From: Clostridia bacterium
GTDB lineage: Bacteria > Bacillota > Sulfobacillia > SLMV01
Reading direction: 5' to 3'
Length of the DNA stretch: 36,497 nucleotides
NCBI GenBank assembly: GCA_003551365.1
Contig: PUMM01000057.1
Location: 1-36,497, forward strand
Part shown: one piece after another, positions 24,468 to 33,263 of the stretch
Numbering within the stretch: position 1 is the stretch's first letter
Layout: each line of letters starts with the position of its first letter
Position numbers and translations under genes: made by a program
The notes under the pieces: model-generated
The model's database searches: none
What the model saw: the letters and a program-made list of their open reading frames with translations, nothing else
Told to the model about the DNA's origin: nothing

Positions 24468-25078
24468 TTGTTGTCCTGGATAACTATGATTCCTTCACCT
24501 ATAATCTCGTGCAGCTCCTCGGAGAACTGGGAGCCGAGCTGCACGTTGTGCGCAATGACCGCATCACAGTAGATGAGATCCGGGCCATGAATCCGCAGCG
24601 GATTGTCATCTCTCCCGGCCCCGGGATCCCCGATGACGCTGGGATCAGTGTTGAGCTAATCCGCAGCCTGGGTCCGCAGATTCCGATTCTCGGTGTCTGT
24701 CTCGGGCATCAGGCCATCGGCAGGGCCTACGGGTGCCGCGTGGGCCGGGCCCCCGTCCTCATGCACGGAAAGGCTTCGCATATAACCCACGACGGCCGGG
24801 GACTCTATCGCAATTTGCCCAACCCATTTCTGGCCACTCGCTACCATTCTCTGGTTATAGACGAAACCACGCTCACGCCACAGCTGCAGGTGACAGCCAG
24901 GGATTCCGCGGGTATTGTGATGGGAATCAGACACAGAGAGTACCCGGTGGAGGGCGTGCAGTTCCACCCTGAGTCGATATTGACCCGGGAAGGGGAGCGC
25001 CTGCTGAAAAACTTCTACCGAACAGAAGCCGAACGACGCCGGCCCGGCGACCGGGAGAGTGCAGATCCTCAGCACTGA
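24464..25078 (+). CDS. trpG: Anthranilate synthase component II (glutamine amidotransferase)
   Basis: Glutamine amidotransferase, 204 residues, supplying ammonia to TrpE. Class I triad visible: Cys79 in GVCLGHQAIG, and His167 and Glu169 in VQFHPES. The oxyanion segment SPGPGIPDDAG lies at 50-60, and DNYDSFTYNLVQ at 6-17 is typical. GTG 24464 overlaps the trpE stop (GTGA), so the two subunits are translationally coupled. No trpD, trpC, trpF, trpB or trpA gene follows, which is unusual; a PabA-like dual role in folate synthesis is therefore possible. The C-terminal 20 residues are polar and not conserved. Confidence 0.94.
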   Translation: MIVVLDNYDSFTYNLVQLLGELGAELHVVRNDRITVDEIRAMNPQRIVISPGPGIPDDAGISVELIRSLGPQIPILGVCLGHQAIGRAYGCRVGRAPVLMHGKASHITHDGRGLYRNLPNPFLATRYHSLVIDETTLTPQLQVTARDSAGIVMGIRHREYPVEGVQFHPESILTREGERLLKNFYRTEAERRRPGDRESADPQH

Positions 25079-25341
25079 TGGTGGGGAGGCGGCTGGCCCT
25101 CCGTCCCTCCAGTGGGGGTCCGAGAGCCCAGCTGAAGTTACCCGAGACCTTCTGTATTCGCCGCTGGCTGCTGATATCGGCCACTGCAGATGTGCGTACT
25201 GACTCCGTACGTTCCCTCCCTATTGTGACTGCGGGACACGCCCACCCACCTGCAGCGGGGGATTCACGCAGGGCTGCGCAGGACATTCGCGCATGAGAAT
25301 GGAATGCATGGCATGAACAGTCTGGTGGGGTGATACCATTG

Positions 25342-28059
25342 GTGACGCTGATGAAGACGAAGTATCAGATGCCTCCGCTGCCTGCAGGTCTCCTGCGGCG
25401 CGATGATCTGTGCGCCAAAATGGAGGAGGGCCTGTCGTCGGATGACCGGTTCATGCGCAAACTCACCCTCGTCTCAGCTCCTGCCGGTTACGGGAAGACT
25501 ACGGCAGTCCTGCAGTGGCTGGATACGCACCGCTCCCGCGTGGCCTGGGTTTCTCTTGATGAGGGAGATAATGAGGGCAGGATGTTCTGGTCCTACTTCC
25601 TTCGAGCCATGGCGGAGATCGATGACCGCGTAGGTGCCGAATCGGGCGAGTACCTACAGGCGGTAACTGCTCAGCTGCCGGGCACAGGTGGCGCACGGGC
25701 GGACGGTCGGAGGTTTGTGCAGAGGTTCGTGAATGAACTCGCCCTCAGCCGCTCGCCGATCATTGTCGTTCTGGACGACTACCACGTCATAGAGGATTGC
25801 ACCATACACGATGCAATGGCTACGCTCCTCACCCATTTGCCCTCCACTGTTCACCTGGTGTTGGTGACGCGAGCCGATCCCCCGCTGCGTCTGGGACGTC
25901 TGCGCGGGCGGGGCGAGGTAAGTGAGATACGGGGGGACGACCTTCGCTTCGATGAGCGGGCCGCTGGCCAGTTGCTCCGACGACTGACGGGGGCCGAACT
26001 TCCCTGCAGGGATATCTCCCGTCTCATCCAGCACACCGAGGGCTGGGTAGCCGGGCTCAAGATGTTGGCCCTGTCCCTGCAGAGAGTCAGTGACCCATCC
26101 CGCCTCATCGACGATATGGCGCGGGAGAATCGTTACATCTTCGAGTATCTCATGGATGAGGTGTTGGGGCAGCAGCCGGAGGAAGTGAGAGAGTTCCTGC
26201 TGCAAACGGGGCCCCTGGATAGCTTCACGCCCTCGCTGTGCAGGAGAGTGACCGGCATGAGCGGGGCGCGGGACATGATAATGCAGCTTTACAGGCGCAA
26301 TCTGTTCATCAATCGGCTCGATGGCTCCGGGAGGTGGCATGCTTACCATTCGCTCTTCACGACAATCCTGCGCCACCAGCTGGCCCGCGATGCACCAGAG
26401 CAGCTCTCCCGCATACTCTGCTCGGCGGCGGAGTGGTACGAGGAGCAGGATATGATCCCCGATGCCGCCAGCGCGCTCCTGCGGGCCGAAGACCACGTGG
26501 GGGCAGCGAGACTTCTCGACCGATGGGGGGAGAACCTGTGGTTCGAGGGCGGGGGTGCCACTCTGCTTCGCTGGCTGGATGCTCTGCCGGATGAGCTGGT
26601 GCAGCAGTATCAACGGCTCAGTGCGATTTATGCCTTCCTGCTGCTGGCGAACATGCGCACCTCCCGGGTGGAGACCTTTTTGGCTGCAGCTGAGGGGGAG
26701 GGTCCGGACGGTGAGCGGGAGGAGGAGCTGCCGGATTCACCAGTTCGTCTATCCCCGCGCGAGGGCAGAGGAGTTACCCGGGCGGTGCGGGCACACATGG
26801 CCGGATTTCGCGGCGATGCGGAGGGATTTTTGCGGTCCGCTCGGGGGATCATGCGGCATTTTCAGCGGAGGTCCATCTGGCGCCCCATAGCTGCCACCGT
26901 TGCCGCTGATGCGGCGGAGTGGGAGGGTGATGTGCAGCAGTCGGACCAGATGTTCCGGCTGGCACTGGAGGACGGATGGGCGATGAAGAATCCGTTTTTC
27001 TGCCTGATGGCCGGCAACAGGCTGGGCTTCATGAAACTGAGGGATGCGCGGCTGGGTGAGGCCACCGATGTTGTCAGGGGGCAGCTGGAGTTTGCCGCGC
27101 AGGCCGGATTTGCTGACGAACCGCGCGCCGGAGGACTGTGGACGCTCATGGGTGAGGTGAAAAGAGAACAGAACGACCTGAGAAGGAGTGAACAACTCAT
27201 TGCACGCGGGCTCGAGTTGAGTCGGGAGGCGACGGTGGGTGTGCGCAGCTGGTGTGACGTGTGCCACGCCCGCCTTCTGCTGTCACTTGGGCGGCTGGAT
27301 GAGATGGAGAACCTGCTGGGTCAGATTGAAACCTCGGCATATGGTTTGCTGGCCTGGATCGACCGACAGGTCACCGACCTGCGGGCGCTGATGGCCCTGC
27401 AGCGCGGCCAGTACTCGCGGGCAGAGAACTTACTGCGCCAGCATCTCACCGCGGCCGAACCCATCGGACCCTGGTACGATACCACTCATCTCGTGGGTGC
27501 CCGGCTGCATCTGGCCGGAGGAGAAACGGGTAAGGCACATGCCCTACTCCAGTCCATGCTGGAGTACTGTTTGCACAAGGGATCCAGGAGGGGCCGGATG
27601 GAGACCGATATGTTGATGGGGCTTTCACTTTATGCTGAGGGGCAGGTAGACGCAGCTATGGAGCATATGGCCTCTGCCCTGCGCGTGGCTGCGCCCGAGG
27701 GGTATGTGCGGCTCTTCGCGGACGAGGGAGAAGCGATGAGAGGCGTGTTGGCCGAGGCGGAGAAACGGGGCATCTTCCCCGATCACGTAGTCCGCCTGCA
27801 GTCGGCCATCGCCCAGGATGAGGTGAGGAATGATGTCTGCAGCGGTGATTCTGACCGAGGCGCGGATCAGTTGAGCGAAAGAGAGCTGGAAGTGCTGCAG
27901 CTGCTGGCCCGGGGGCATTCCAACCGGCAGCTGGCCGAGAAGCTGTTCATCTCCGAAAATACAGTGAAGTGGCATACCAGCAACATATATGGGAAACTGT
28001 CGGCGGCAAATCGCACTGAGGCAGTCAGGATGGCGCGAGAACGCGGCATCGTGCAATGA
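25342..28059 (+). CDS. MalT/LAL-type LuxR family transcriptional regulator
   Basis: A 905-residue regulator of the LAL (large ATP-binding LuxR) class. N-terminal STAND-type NTPase: Walker A APAGYGKTT at about 47-55 and Walker B VVLDDYH at about 143-149, followed by an arginine-containing sensor region (LVTRADPPLRLGRLR). A long helical repeat region resembling TPRs spans about 350-830. The C-terminal LuxR helix-turn-helix is clear: LSERELEVLQLLARGHSNRQLAEKLF then ISENTVKWHTSNIYGKL. It should sense a small ligand and activate target promoters; neither ligand nor targets are known. GTG 25342 lies seven bases after GGGGTGAT; other in-frame starts at 25330, 25339 and 25351 are possible. It stands alone on its strand after trpG. 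Confidence 0.9.
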   Translation: MTLMKTKYQMPPLPAGLLRRDDLCAKMEEGLSSDDRFMRKLTLVSAPAGYGKTTAVLQWLDTHRSRVAWVSLDEGDNEGRMFWSYFLRAMAEIDDRVGAESGEYLQAVTAQLPGTGGARADGRRFVQRFVNELALSRSPIIVVLDDYHVIEDCTIHDAMATLLTHLPSTVHLVLVTRADPPLRLGRLRGRGEVSEIRGDDLRFDERAAGQLLRRLTGAELPCRDISRLIQHTEGWVAGLKMLALSLQRVSDPSRLIDDMARENRYIFEYLMDEVLGQQPEEVREFLLQTGPLDSFTPSLCRRVTGMSGARDMIMQLYRRNLFINRLDGSGRWHAYHSLFTTILRHQLARDAPEQLSRILCSAAEWYEEQDMIPDAASALLRAEDHVGAARLLDRWGENLWFEGGGATLLRWLDALPDELVQQYQRLSAIYAFLLLANMRTSRVETFLAAAEGEGPDGEREEELPDSPVRLSPREGRGVTRAVRAHMAGFRGDAEGFLRSARGIMRHFQRRSIWRPIAATVAADAAEWEGDVQQSDQMFRLALEDGWAMKNPFFCLMAGNRLGFMKLRDARLGEATDVVRGQLEFAAQAGFADEPRAGGLWTLMGEVKREQNDLRRSEQLIARGLELSREATVGVRSWCDVCHARLLLSLGRLDEMENLLGQIETSAYGLLAWIDRQVTDLRALMALQRGQYSRAENLLRQHLTAAEPIGPWYDTTHLVGARLHLAGGETGKAHALLQSMLEYCLHKGSRRGRMETDMLMGLSLYAEGQVDAAMEHMASALRVAAPEGYVRLFADEGEAMRGVLAEAEKRGIFPDHVVRLQSAIAQDEVRNDVCSGDSDRGADQLSERELEVLQLLARGHSNRQLAEKLFISENTVKWHTSNIYGKLSAANRTEAVRMARERGIVQ

Positions 28060-28553
28060 AGGGGTTCGCCCACAGAAACTGCATCGGTTCGGCCGGTATT
28101 CAAACCGTCGGAGAGGGAGTCGCCCGCCGTGCGGTGAGAGGGATGATGATGGCTGACGGGTGGCGGGAGGCCGAGTTTTCGGGGGTCAGATGGATAATCT
28201 GCGGCAGGAATATCGGTGCGCGCTGACTATCGATGAAATCAGGCGGCAGCTCCCTGCGGATGTTTCCCGAATATGGTGGGGGAGGCGACTGAGGGGAGAG
28301 AACTGATGCGGTGCTTCTGTTCTGCGCGAATAGGCATCCTGCGCGGTTTAGACTGCAGCCGGCGAAAAGAGGAAGCGGACAATGGGTTGAAGCCGTCACT
28401 GGAGATGGTTGGCGGGTGCTGTGCAGTACAGGGGAATGCCCGCTGAGTAGGCTGTGGGCCCATCTGGTGAGACAGTGCAGACCGCATTGTCATTGGTGCG
28501 GCAGCAGCATCTGTATGCCGTAAAGATCAAGAGGATGCAGGGAGGTATGCAAT
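28060..28553. other. Intergenic region between LAL regulator and iadA
   Basis: About 490 bases. Short frames on both strands (the longest about 84 codons) lack ribosome sites and known motifs. No clear terminator for the regulator gene or promoter for iadA was found. Confidence 0.35.
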
Positions 28554-29717
28554 ATGGATGACGGAATGTCGATGGAGGCCAGCATCATCCGCAATGCCCG
28601 CATATTGAGTCCCCGGGATCGCGGGGTGGGTACGGTAGTGACGGTAAACGGGCGAATCGCTCATATCGGTGCCGGGGACGTATCGATTCCTGACTTCTTC
28701 GCGCCCATTCGGGAGTACGATGTGCAGGGAGATTACCTGGTGCCCGGCCTGATTGATGGTCACGTGCACATACTGGGCGGCGGGGGAGAGGGCGGGCCGG
28801 CTACTCGCACGCCGGAGATAAGTCTGTCGCATCTGACCACTGCTGGTATCACTACGGTGGTGGGCCTTCTGGGCACAGATTCGACCACGCGGAGCATTCC
28901 TGCTCTGCTCGCCAAGGCGCGAGCGCTGGAGAAGGAGGGTTTGACTGCGCGTATCTACACCGGAGCCTATCGCGTGCCGGGTCCCACACTGACTGGATCG
29001 GTGCGGGACGACATCGCTTTGTTGGACTCGGTCATAGGAGCCAAAGTGGCGTTATCAGATCATCGCGCCTCGCATCCTCCCATTGACCAGCTGCGATTCC
29101 TCGCGTCTGAATGCAGGGTCGGGGGCATGCTGGGGGCGAAGCCGGGGCTGCTGCATGTGCACGTTGGAAATCTGCAGTCCGGTCTGGATCCGCTCTTCGA
29201 TGTGGTGGAAAATACCGGCATTCCCGCCTCGCAGCTGTACCCCACTCACGTTGCGCGCTCAGAAGAACTGCTGCAGCGGGCCGCGGAATTCACCCGAACC
29301 GGAGGGTACGTGGATGTGACTGCCGGCTCCCGGGCGGCGGATGCGGTGCGCTATCTGTCTGACGGGGGAGCCGTTATGTCCACCGTGACGCTAAGCTCGG
29401 ATGGCAATGGCAGTATGCCCAAATTTGATGCTGACGGGAATTTTGTCGGTCTCGGAGTGGGTTCTCCCACCACGTTGCTGCAGACTGTGAGGGATCTGGT
29501 GCGCTCCGGATGGGAACTGCCGCAAGCCCTACCCCTGCTCACGACAAACCCGGCGGCAGTCCTGGGCCTGGATCGCAAGGGTAGCGCCGCGCCCGGTATG
29601 GATGCCGACCTGCTATGCCTCAGTAGTGATGACCTCACGGTTCGGCACCTCTGGGCCCGCGGTGAGCTGATGGTGCGAGATGGGGAAGTAATGCGCCCGG
29701 GTACGTTCGAGAAGTGA
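28554..29717 (+). CDS. iadA: Isoaspartyl dipeptidase (beta-aspartyl peptidase)
   Basis: A 387-residue amidohydrolase matching IadA, a zinc enzyme that splits beta-aspartyl dipeptides formed from damaged proteins. Motifs: PGLIDGHVHILGGGGEGG near 62-79 (first metal His pair plus the Gly-rich family stretch), GITTVVGLLGTDSTTR, the bridging carboxylated Lys in GAKVALSDHRAS near 163, HVHVGNLQSGLDPLF, THVARSEELL, and SSDGNGSMP with the catalytic Asp. Length is typical. ATG 28554 follows CAGGGAGGT; an ATG at 28566 is also in frame. A convergent M20 dipeptidase gene lies 306 bases beyond, suggesting a peptide-recycling neighbourhood. Confidence 0.93.
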   Translation: MDDGMSMEASIIRNARILSPRDRGVGTVVTVNGRIAHIGAGDVSIPDFFAPIREYDVQGDYLVPGLIDGHVHILGGGGEGGPATRTPEISLSHLTTAGITTVVGLLGTDSTTRSIPALLAKARALEKEGLTARIYTGAYRVPGPTLTGSVRDDIALLDSVIGAKVALSDHRASHPPIDQLRFLASECRVGGMLGAKPGLLHVHVGNLQSGLDPLFDVVENTGIPASQLYPTHVARSEELLQRAAEFTRTGGYVDVTAGSRAADAVRYLSDGGAVMSTVTLSSDGNGSMPKFDADGNFVGLGVGSPTTLLQTVRDLVRSGWELPQALPLLTTNPAAVLGLDRKGSAAPGMDADLLCLSSDDLTVRHLWARGELMVRDGEVMRPGTFEK

Positions 29718-30023
29718 ATCTTGCCGGGGGACAATGGGCAGTTGCACCCGGGCTGCATTTTACTACCGTCTGCGTCCGGCTTCGCTGAACTGACAGGGGA
29801 GGACTGCGCGCCTTGCGCTGCCAGCCGCACCACTATCACTGCCGCCCCGGCCGTGTATGCACGGGCGGCCAGGAGGAAAGTAGAGCAGGGGTGACCGGAC
29901 CCGGAGACCCGGCCCGGTCTGCGGACGGGGCAGGATTCCGGTGTGAGCGGCTGGGGAATCGGTATCTCCCGCAGTGAGAGCCTCCACCGGCGGGGACAGT
30001 GCATTCGCCGGGTAGGTGCTATC
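29718..30023. other. Convergent intergenic region
   Basis: About 306 bases between the 3' ends of iadA and the M20 peptidase. Several imperfect GC-rich inverted repeats occur, but none has a T-tract convincing enough to call a terminator. Nothing else recognised. Confidence 0.35.
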
Positions 30024-31403
30024 TCAGATTTGTCCTCTCTGCCGGGCGCGGGCCAGTTCGAACAGCAGCAGCGCGCTGGTGTGTATCCCCCGGAAGAAGT
30101 AATCGAGGCGCAGGTTCTCGTTCGGTGAATGATTGTGTTCGTCGGCATTGGCATAGGGAACCCCTATGTGGGCGGTGCCCAGTTCCTGGGGCCAGACGGC
30201 GTTGGGCAGGCTGCCTCCCCCGGAGGGGAGTATGAGGGGGTCAGTACCATGAACGCCACGTATCGCCTGCGACACGGGTGCTATCGTCGGATGATCGGGG
30301 CTGGTGCGGCTGGGTTCCATGGATCCCACCTGACCCACCTTTACTCGGACCTGCGGTGCGTGGCGGTGCACGTGTGCCTGCAGTTTGTCGGCAATGTCGG
30401 CAGTTTCCTGGTCGGCCACCAGACGGATATCGATGCGGCATTCCGCCTGACCCGGAATGATGGTCTTGGCACCGGGTCCCACGTAACCGGAGGAAAAGCC
30501 ACTTATGTTGAAGTATGGCTGCAGCATGATCCGCCGATAGTACTCCCCGGGGGTCATATTCAGCTCCTGCAGACCCATGGTTGCCCCCATTTCTCGTCGG
30601 TCAAAGGGCAGATCCGCAATGAGGGCCTCTTCCGTTTCGGTGATCGGGCGCACGTCGTCGTAGAAACCGTCTATGAGCACCTCTCCAGTGGGATCCACTG
30701 TAGCTGACAGGAGGTGGGTGAGGGTCCAAACGGGATTGGGGACGGCCCCGCCCTTGTTTCCGGAGTGGTTGTCACGATCGGCTTCTTCCGCCAGCAAACT
30801 GACGCCCAGTATACCGCGGTTTCCCAGAGATACCGTAGGATTGCCGGATGGATGCATGCCCCCGTCCGATATATACACCAGGTCCGAGCGCAGCAGTTCC
30901 GCATTGTCGCGCACGAAACTGCGCAGATTGGGTGACCCTGATTCTTCCTCCCCCTCAAACACGAACTTCACGTTGATCGGGGTATCGCCGCTGACCTCAA
31001 GCCAATGTGCTGTCGCCAGAATGTGGGCGAGGAGCTGTCCCTTGTTGTCACCCACCCCGCGCCCGTACATGCGACCGTCGCGGATTTCCGGCTCAAAGGG
31101 GGGCGATTCCCACTCCTCCAGCGGCTCGGGGGGCTGCACATCGTAGTGCCCATAGCACAGCAAAGTATAAGCGTTGGGATCGGTCATTATCTCACCGTAG
31201 ACGACTGGCTGGCCCTCACTCGGGATTATTCGGGCTTTTATGCCAGCATCCCGCATGATCTCACAGAGGAGCTCGGCGCATTCCCTTACTCCCTCATTGC
31301 GCGCGCTGATGCTGGGTTGGGCTACCAGGCGCTGCAGTATCTGTAGTGTTTCGTCTTCACCCTGTTCAATGTTTTGGTGCACATGATCCAACTGCTCATG
31401 CAT
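30024..31403 (-). CDS. M20 family metallopeptidase (dipeptidase)
   Basis: A 459-residue M20 di-zinc peptidase of the carnosinase/CNDP-like dipeptidase branch. Metal and catalytic motifs are complete: CYGHYDVQPPEPLEEW (first His and the catalytic Asp), GRGVGDNKGQLLA (bridging Asp), VFEGEEESGSP (general-base Glu and metal Glu), YISDGG (metal Asp), and DEHNHSPNEN (last metal His). The dimerisation domain lies in the middle (NISGFSSGYVGPGAKTIIP). It should hydrolyse dipeptides in the cytoplasm; there is no signal peptide. ATG 31403 sits behind AAAGGAGATG. The cysteine-synthase-like gene on the same strand ends about 93 bases upstream, so the two may share a transcript. Confidence 0.92.
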   Translation of the reverse strand: MHEQLDHVHQNIEQGEDETLQILQRLVAQPSISARNEGVRECAELLCEIMRDAGIKARIIPSEGQPVVYGEIMTDPNAYTLLCYGHYDVQPPEPLEEWESPPFEPEIRDGRMYGRGVGDNKGQLLAHILATAHWLEVSGDTPINVKFVFEGEEESGSPNLRSFVRDNAELLRSDLVYISDGGMHPSGNPTVSLGNRGILGVSLLAEEADRDNHSGNKGGAVPNPVWTLTHLLSATVDPTGEVLIDGFYDDVRPITETEEALIADLPFDRREMGATMGLQELNMTPGEYYRRIMLQPYFNISGFSSGYVGPGAKTIIPGQAECRIDIRLVADQETADIADKLQAHVHRHAPQVRVKVGQVGSMEPSRTSPDHPTIAPVSQAIRGVHGTDPLILPSGGGSLPNAVWPQELGTAHIGVPYANADEHNHSPNENLRLDYFFRGIHTSALLLFELARARQRGQI

Positions 31404-31496
31404 AGGCGCCCATCTCCTTTCGGCACATATTCATGTACCTATCTGCGGCATTCTCCGAAATCCTGCTGCAAACCCGGCGGTAGGGATAACCTGAGA

Positions 31497-32414
31497 TCAA
31501 CTCGGTTGGTACCTGGCATATCGCTCCCCCGCGTCGGGAAGGATGATGAGGGCAGCAGCTCGTCGTGTGGGAGTCGACCTCTCGGCAATTATCTGCTCCA
31601 TTGCGTTCAGTACGGCTCCCGAGGAGGGACCGCCCGACAGCCCTTCAGTTCGAGCCAAGCGCCGCACTGCCTCTGCTGACCTATCATCATCCACGGCTAT
31701 GATCCGGTGCAGCAATGAGGTATCGAGAAGATCGGGAACACGTCCAGTTCCAATTCCGTGTATGGAGTGATCTCCCGGTTCTCCGCCGGAGAGGACCGGC
31801 GAAGCCGCCGGTTCGACGGCGATAAGCTGTACGTCAGTCAACTGCCTGCCAAGCTCCGTAGCCACCCCTGTGAAGGTGGCTCCGGTGCCCACCCCGGCGA
31901 CGAAGTAGTTCAGCTGTACGCCCAGCGAAAGCAGTATCTCACGGGCAGTAGTGCGTCGGTGTGCCTCCGTGGGGGCCGGATCAACGCCCTCAGACAGTTG
32001 GTAGAAACCCTGCGAACGCGCCAGCTCTGCAGCTCGGGTTTCGGCTCCATCCATGCCCTCGGCCGCGGGAGTCAGTTCAACTTTTGCGCCGAAGTGCCGC
32101 ATGCCGGCCACCAGTCCCGGGGGTGTGTCCTCCGGGGTGACGCTCACAAAGTCATATTGCCAGGGCCCCGTCAGCATGGCCAGCGAGATGCCTGTGTTTC
32201 CGGCCGTAGCCGCGGTGATAGTATCTCCCGGCGCGATATCATCGCGTTCCTGCGCCCTGCGCAGCATTGCCAGACTGGTGCGATCCTTTATGCTGCCGCC
32301 GGGATTGAACCCCTCGAGCTTGGCATAGACCCGGACGGCGCTGTCCGGAAAGAACCGATCGAGTGCGATGATCGGGGTGTTGCCAATCAGGTCAGTGATG
32401 TGATCGTAGCTCAT
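31497..32414 (-). CDS. PLP-dependent cysteine synthase-like enzyme
   Basis: A 305-residue fold-type II PLP enzyme related to O-acetylserine sulfhydrylase and cystathionine beta-synthase. Seen: IGNTPII, the PLP lysine Lys43 in GFNPGGSIKDR, a substrate loop TAGNTGISLAM at 70-80 (standard enzymes have T-S-G-N-T-G), the phosphate loop GVGTGATFTGV (standard GTGGT), and GPSSGA near the end. The conserved PETMSxER stretch of cysteine synthases is replaced by PEDTPPGLV near 95-104. These changes suggest a different substrate or nucleophile from normal cysteine synthesis. ATG 32414 follows GGAGAGGAGC; the frame extends ten codons upstream without a better site. It lies beside two dipeptidase genes. 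Confidence 0.88.
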   Translation of the reverse strand: MSYDHITDLIGNTPIIALDRFFPDSAVRVYAKLEGFNPGGSIKDRTSLAMLRRAQERDDIAPGDTITAATAGNTGISLAMLTGPWQYDFVSVTPEDTPPGLVAGMRHFGAKVELTPAAEGMDGAETRAAELARSQGFYQLSEGVDPAPTEAHRRTTAREILLSLGVQLNYFVAGVGTGATFTGVATELGRQLTDVQLIAVEPAASPVLSGGEPGDHSIHGIGTGRVPDLLDTSLLHRIIAVDDDRSAEAVRRLARTEGLSGGPSSGAVLNAMEQIIAERSTPTRRAAALIILPDAGERYARYQPS

Positions 32415-32605
32415 AATGCTCCTCTCCAGAGAGACGGATGTCACAGAATATCAGTTCAGTTCTCAGGTCACGTGATCAAGTCCACTCATCCACCCCGTAC
32501 GATGCGATGGAGGGGGTCGGGAACCCGAATTGTGGGCTCATCTCTGATGATATGGGGCGCAGTGCCCGCAGTCAAAGCTTCTGCCGGGAGAAAGGAGCAT
32601 CACAT
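32415..32605. other. Upstream region of the PLP enzyme gene
   Basis: About 190 bases. On the minus strand it should carry signals for the PLP enzyme gene, but no consensus promoter was seen. The nearest strong minus-strand promoter is in repeat copy A at 33264-33291. Confidence 0.3.
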
Positions 32606-32647
32606 ATGGCAGATCTGATCAGACAGGCAGCGTTACACGGTAGATGA
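32606..32647 (+). CDS. Possible 13-codon leader ORF
   Basis: A tiny frame (MADLIRQAALHGR) with a very good ribosome site, GAGAAAGGAG, eight bases before its ATG. Its TGA overlaps the ATG of the next frame at 32644 (ATGA), as in translational coupling. It could be a leader peptide or the start of a gene broken by a frameshift. No homology recognised. Confidence 0.3.
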   Translation: MADLIRQAALHGR

Positions 32648-32961
32648 ACAGATTGCCGCGGGACAGATTCCTGCAGGCACAGCCCCGGTTCGCCGTTCAC
32701 ATAGAGCATGCTATCACGGCGCCGCGGAGCCTTGAAGGTCACCTCACTGAAACGAGAGAGGTGCGTGGTGTGTTCGGCACGTGGGTGACAGAGATCAACG
32801 GTCCAATGATGGCATGGGAGACCGCGCCTGTCCTGGAGGCATCTGTGTCTGCAGTGGTCGACACAATGGTATTGGATCCCCTTTGCCGCACTACGGTGGC
32901 GAACCTGGCGCCGGCGAAAGGGTGTCGCATTCTGTTCGAAAGGGAGGTTGGTTGGGTGTGA
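32644..32961 (+). CDS. Hypothetical protein (weakly supported)
   Basis: A 105-residue frame with GC-rich third positions similar to neighbouring genes. It has no ribosome site of its own and would depend on coupling to the 13-codon frame that overlaps its ATG. No domain is recognised; composition is ordinary and there is no signal peptide or membrane segment. It may be a fragment of a decayed gene, given the gene-poor region and nearby transposase remnants. Confidence 0.25.
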   Translation: MNRLPRDRFLQAQPRFAVHIEHAITAPRSLEGHLTETREVRGVFGTWVTEINGPMMAWETAPVLEASVSAVVDTMVLDPLCRTTVANLAPAKGCRILFEREVGWV

Positions 32962-33092
32962 AACGTGGGATCCGTCCGCCGTATCCACCCCCACAGCGGA
33001 TAACCATGAAGTGGATGGCGGGCAAATTTCAGTTAGATTGTAGGTGCCGCATATGCGCCGTCGAAGTTGGCGAATGCTGGGCTTGGTGACGC

Positions 33093-33121
33093 AAAAGAAA
33101 AGCCGGCCCGCTCGGGGCCGG
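33093..33121 (-). terminator. Terminator of peptide unit, copy A
   Basis: On the minus strand: CCGGCCC / GGGCCGG (7 bp, five-base loop) followed by CTTTTCTTTT. It lies 17 bases after the peptide stop codon. Confidence 0.85.
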
Positions 33122-33126
33122 ACTCG

Positions 33127-33149
33127 CGTCCACTGCCTCACAGTGGACG
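33127..33149 (-). other. Hairpin overlapping the peptide stop codon, copy A
   Basis: Perfect 9-bp inverted repeat CGTCCACTG / CAGTGGACG with loop TGAGG; the stop TGA is in the loop. Its 3' arm (GGAC) could alternatively pair with GTCC at the 5' side of the terminator through a GCGA tetraloop, giving two exclusive folds. Confidence 0.7.
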
Positions 33150-33197
33150 TGAGATCAGCGACACCCGCCCATGGAAGAAGAACTTCCTCATCAACAT
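33138..33197 (-). CDS. 19-residue peptide MLMRKFFFHGRVSLISRPL, copy A
   Basis: A short ORF with an excellent ribosome site, AGGAGGTGAT at 33201-33210, seven bases before ATG. The peptide is basic, has three consecutive Phe codons (TTC) at positions 6-8, no cysteine and no membrane-length hydrophobic stretch. It is bracketed by its own promoter and terminator and is repeated identically in copy B. Possible roles are a leader peptide for attenuation, a secreted or signalling peptide, or a type I toxin-like peptide. None can be chosen from sequence. The next gene downstream on this strand is the PLP enzyme, about 680 bases away. Confidence 0.6.
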   Translation of the reverse strand: MLMRKFFFHGRVSLISRPL

Positions 33198-33207
33198 AAC
33201 ATCACCT

Positions 33208-33243
33208 CCTGACGGACGCGATATCATGCTGACTTCCGACAGG
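33208..33243 (-). other. Leader hairpin touching the Shine-Dalgarno, copy A
   Basis: CCTGTCGGA pairs with TCCGTCAGG (one T-T mismatch) in the leader. Its 3' arm takes up the first three bases (AGG) of the AGGAGG ribosome site, so it could modulate translation of the peptide. Confidence 0.45.
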
Positions 33244-33263
33244 CATCACCCTTTTCACCCACC

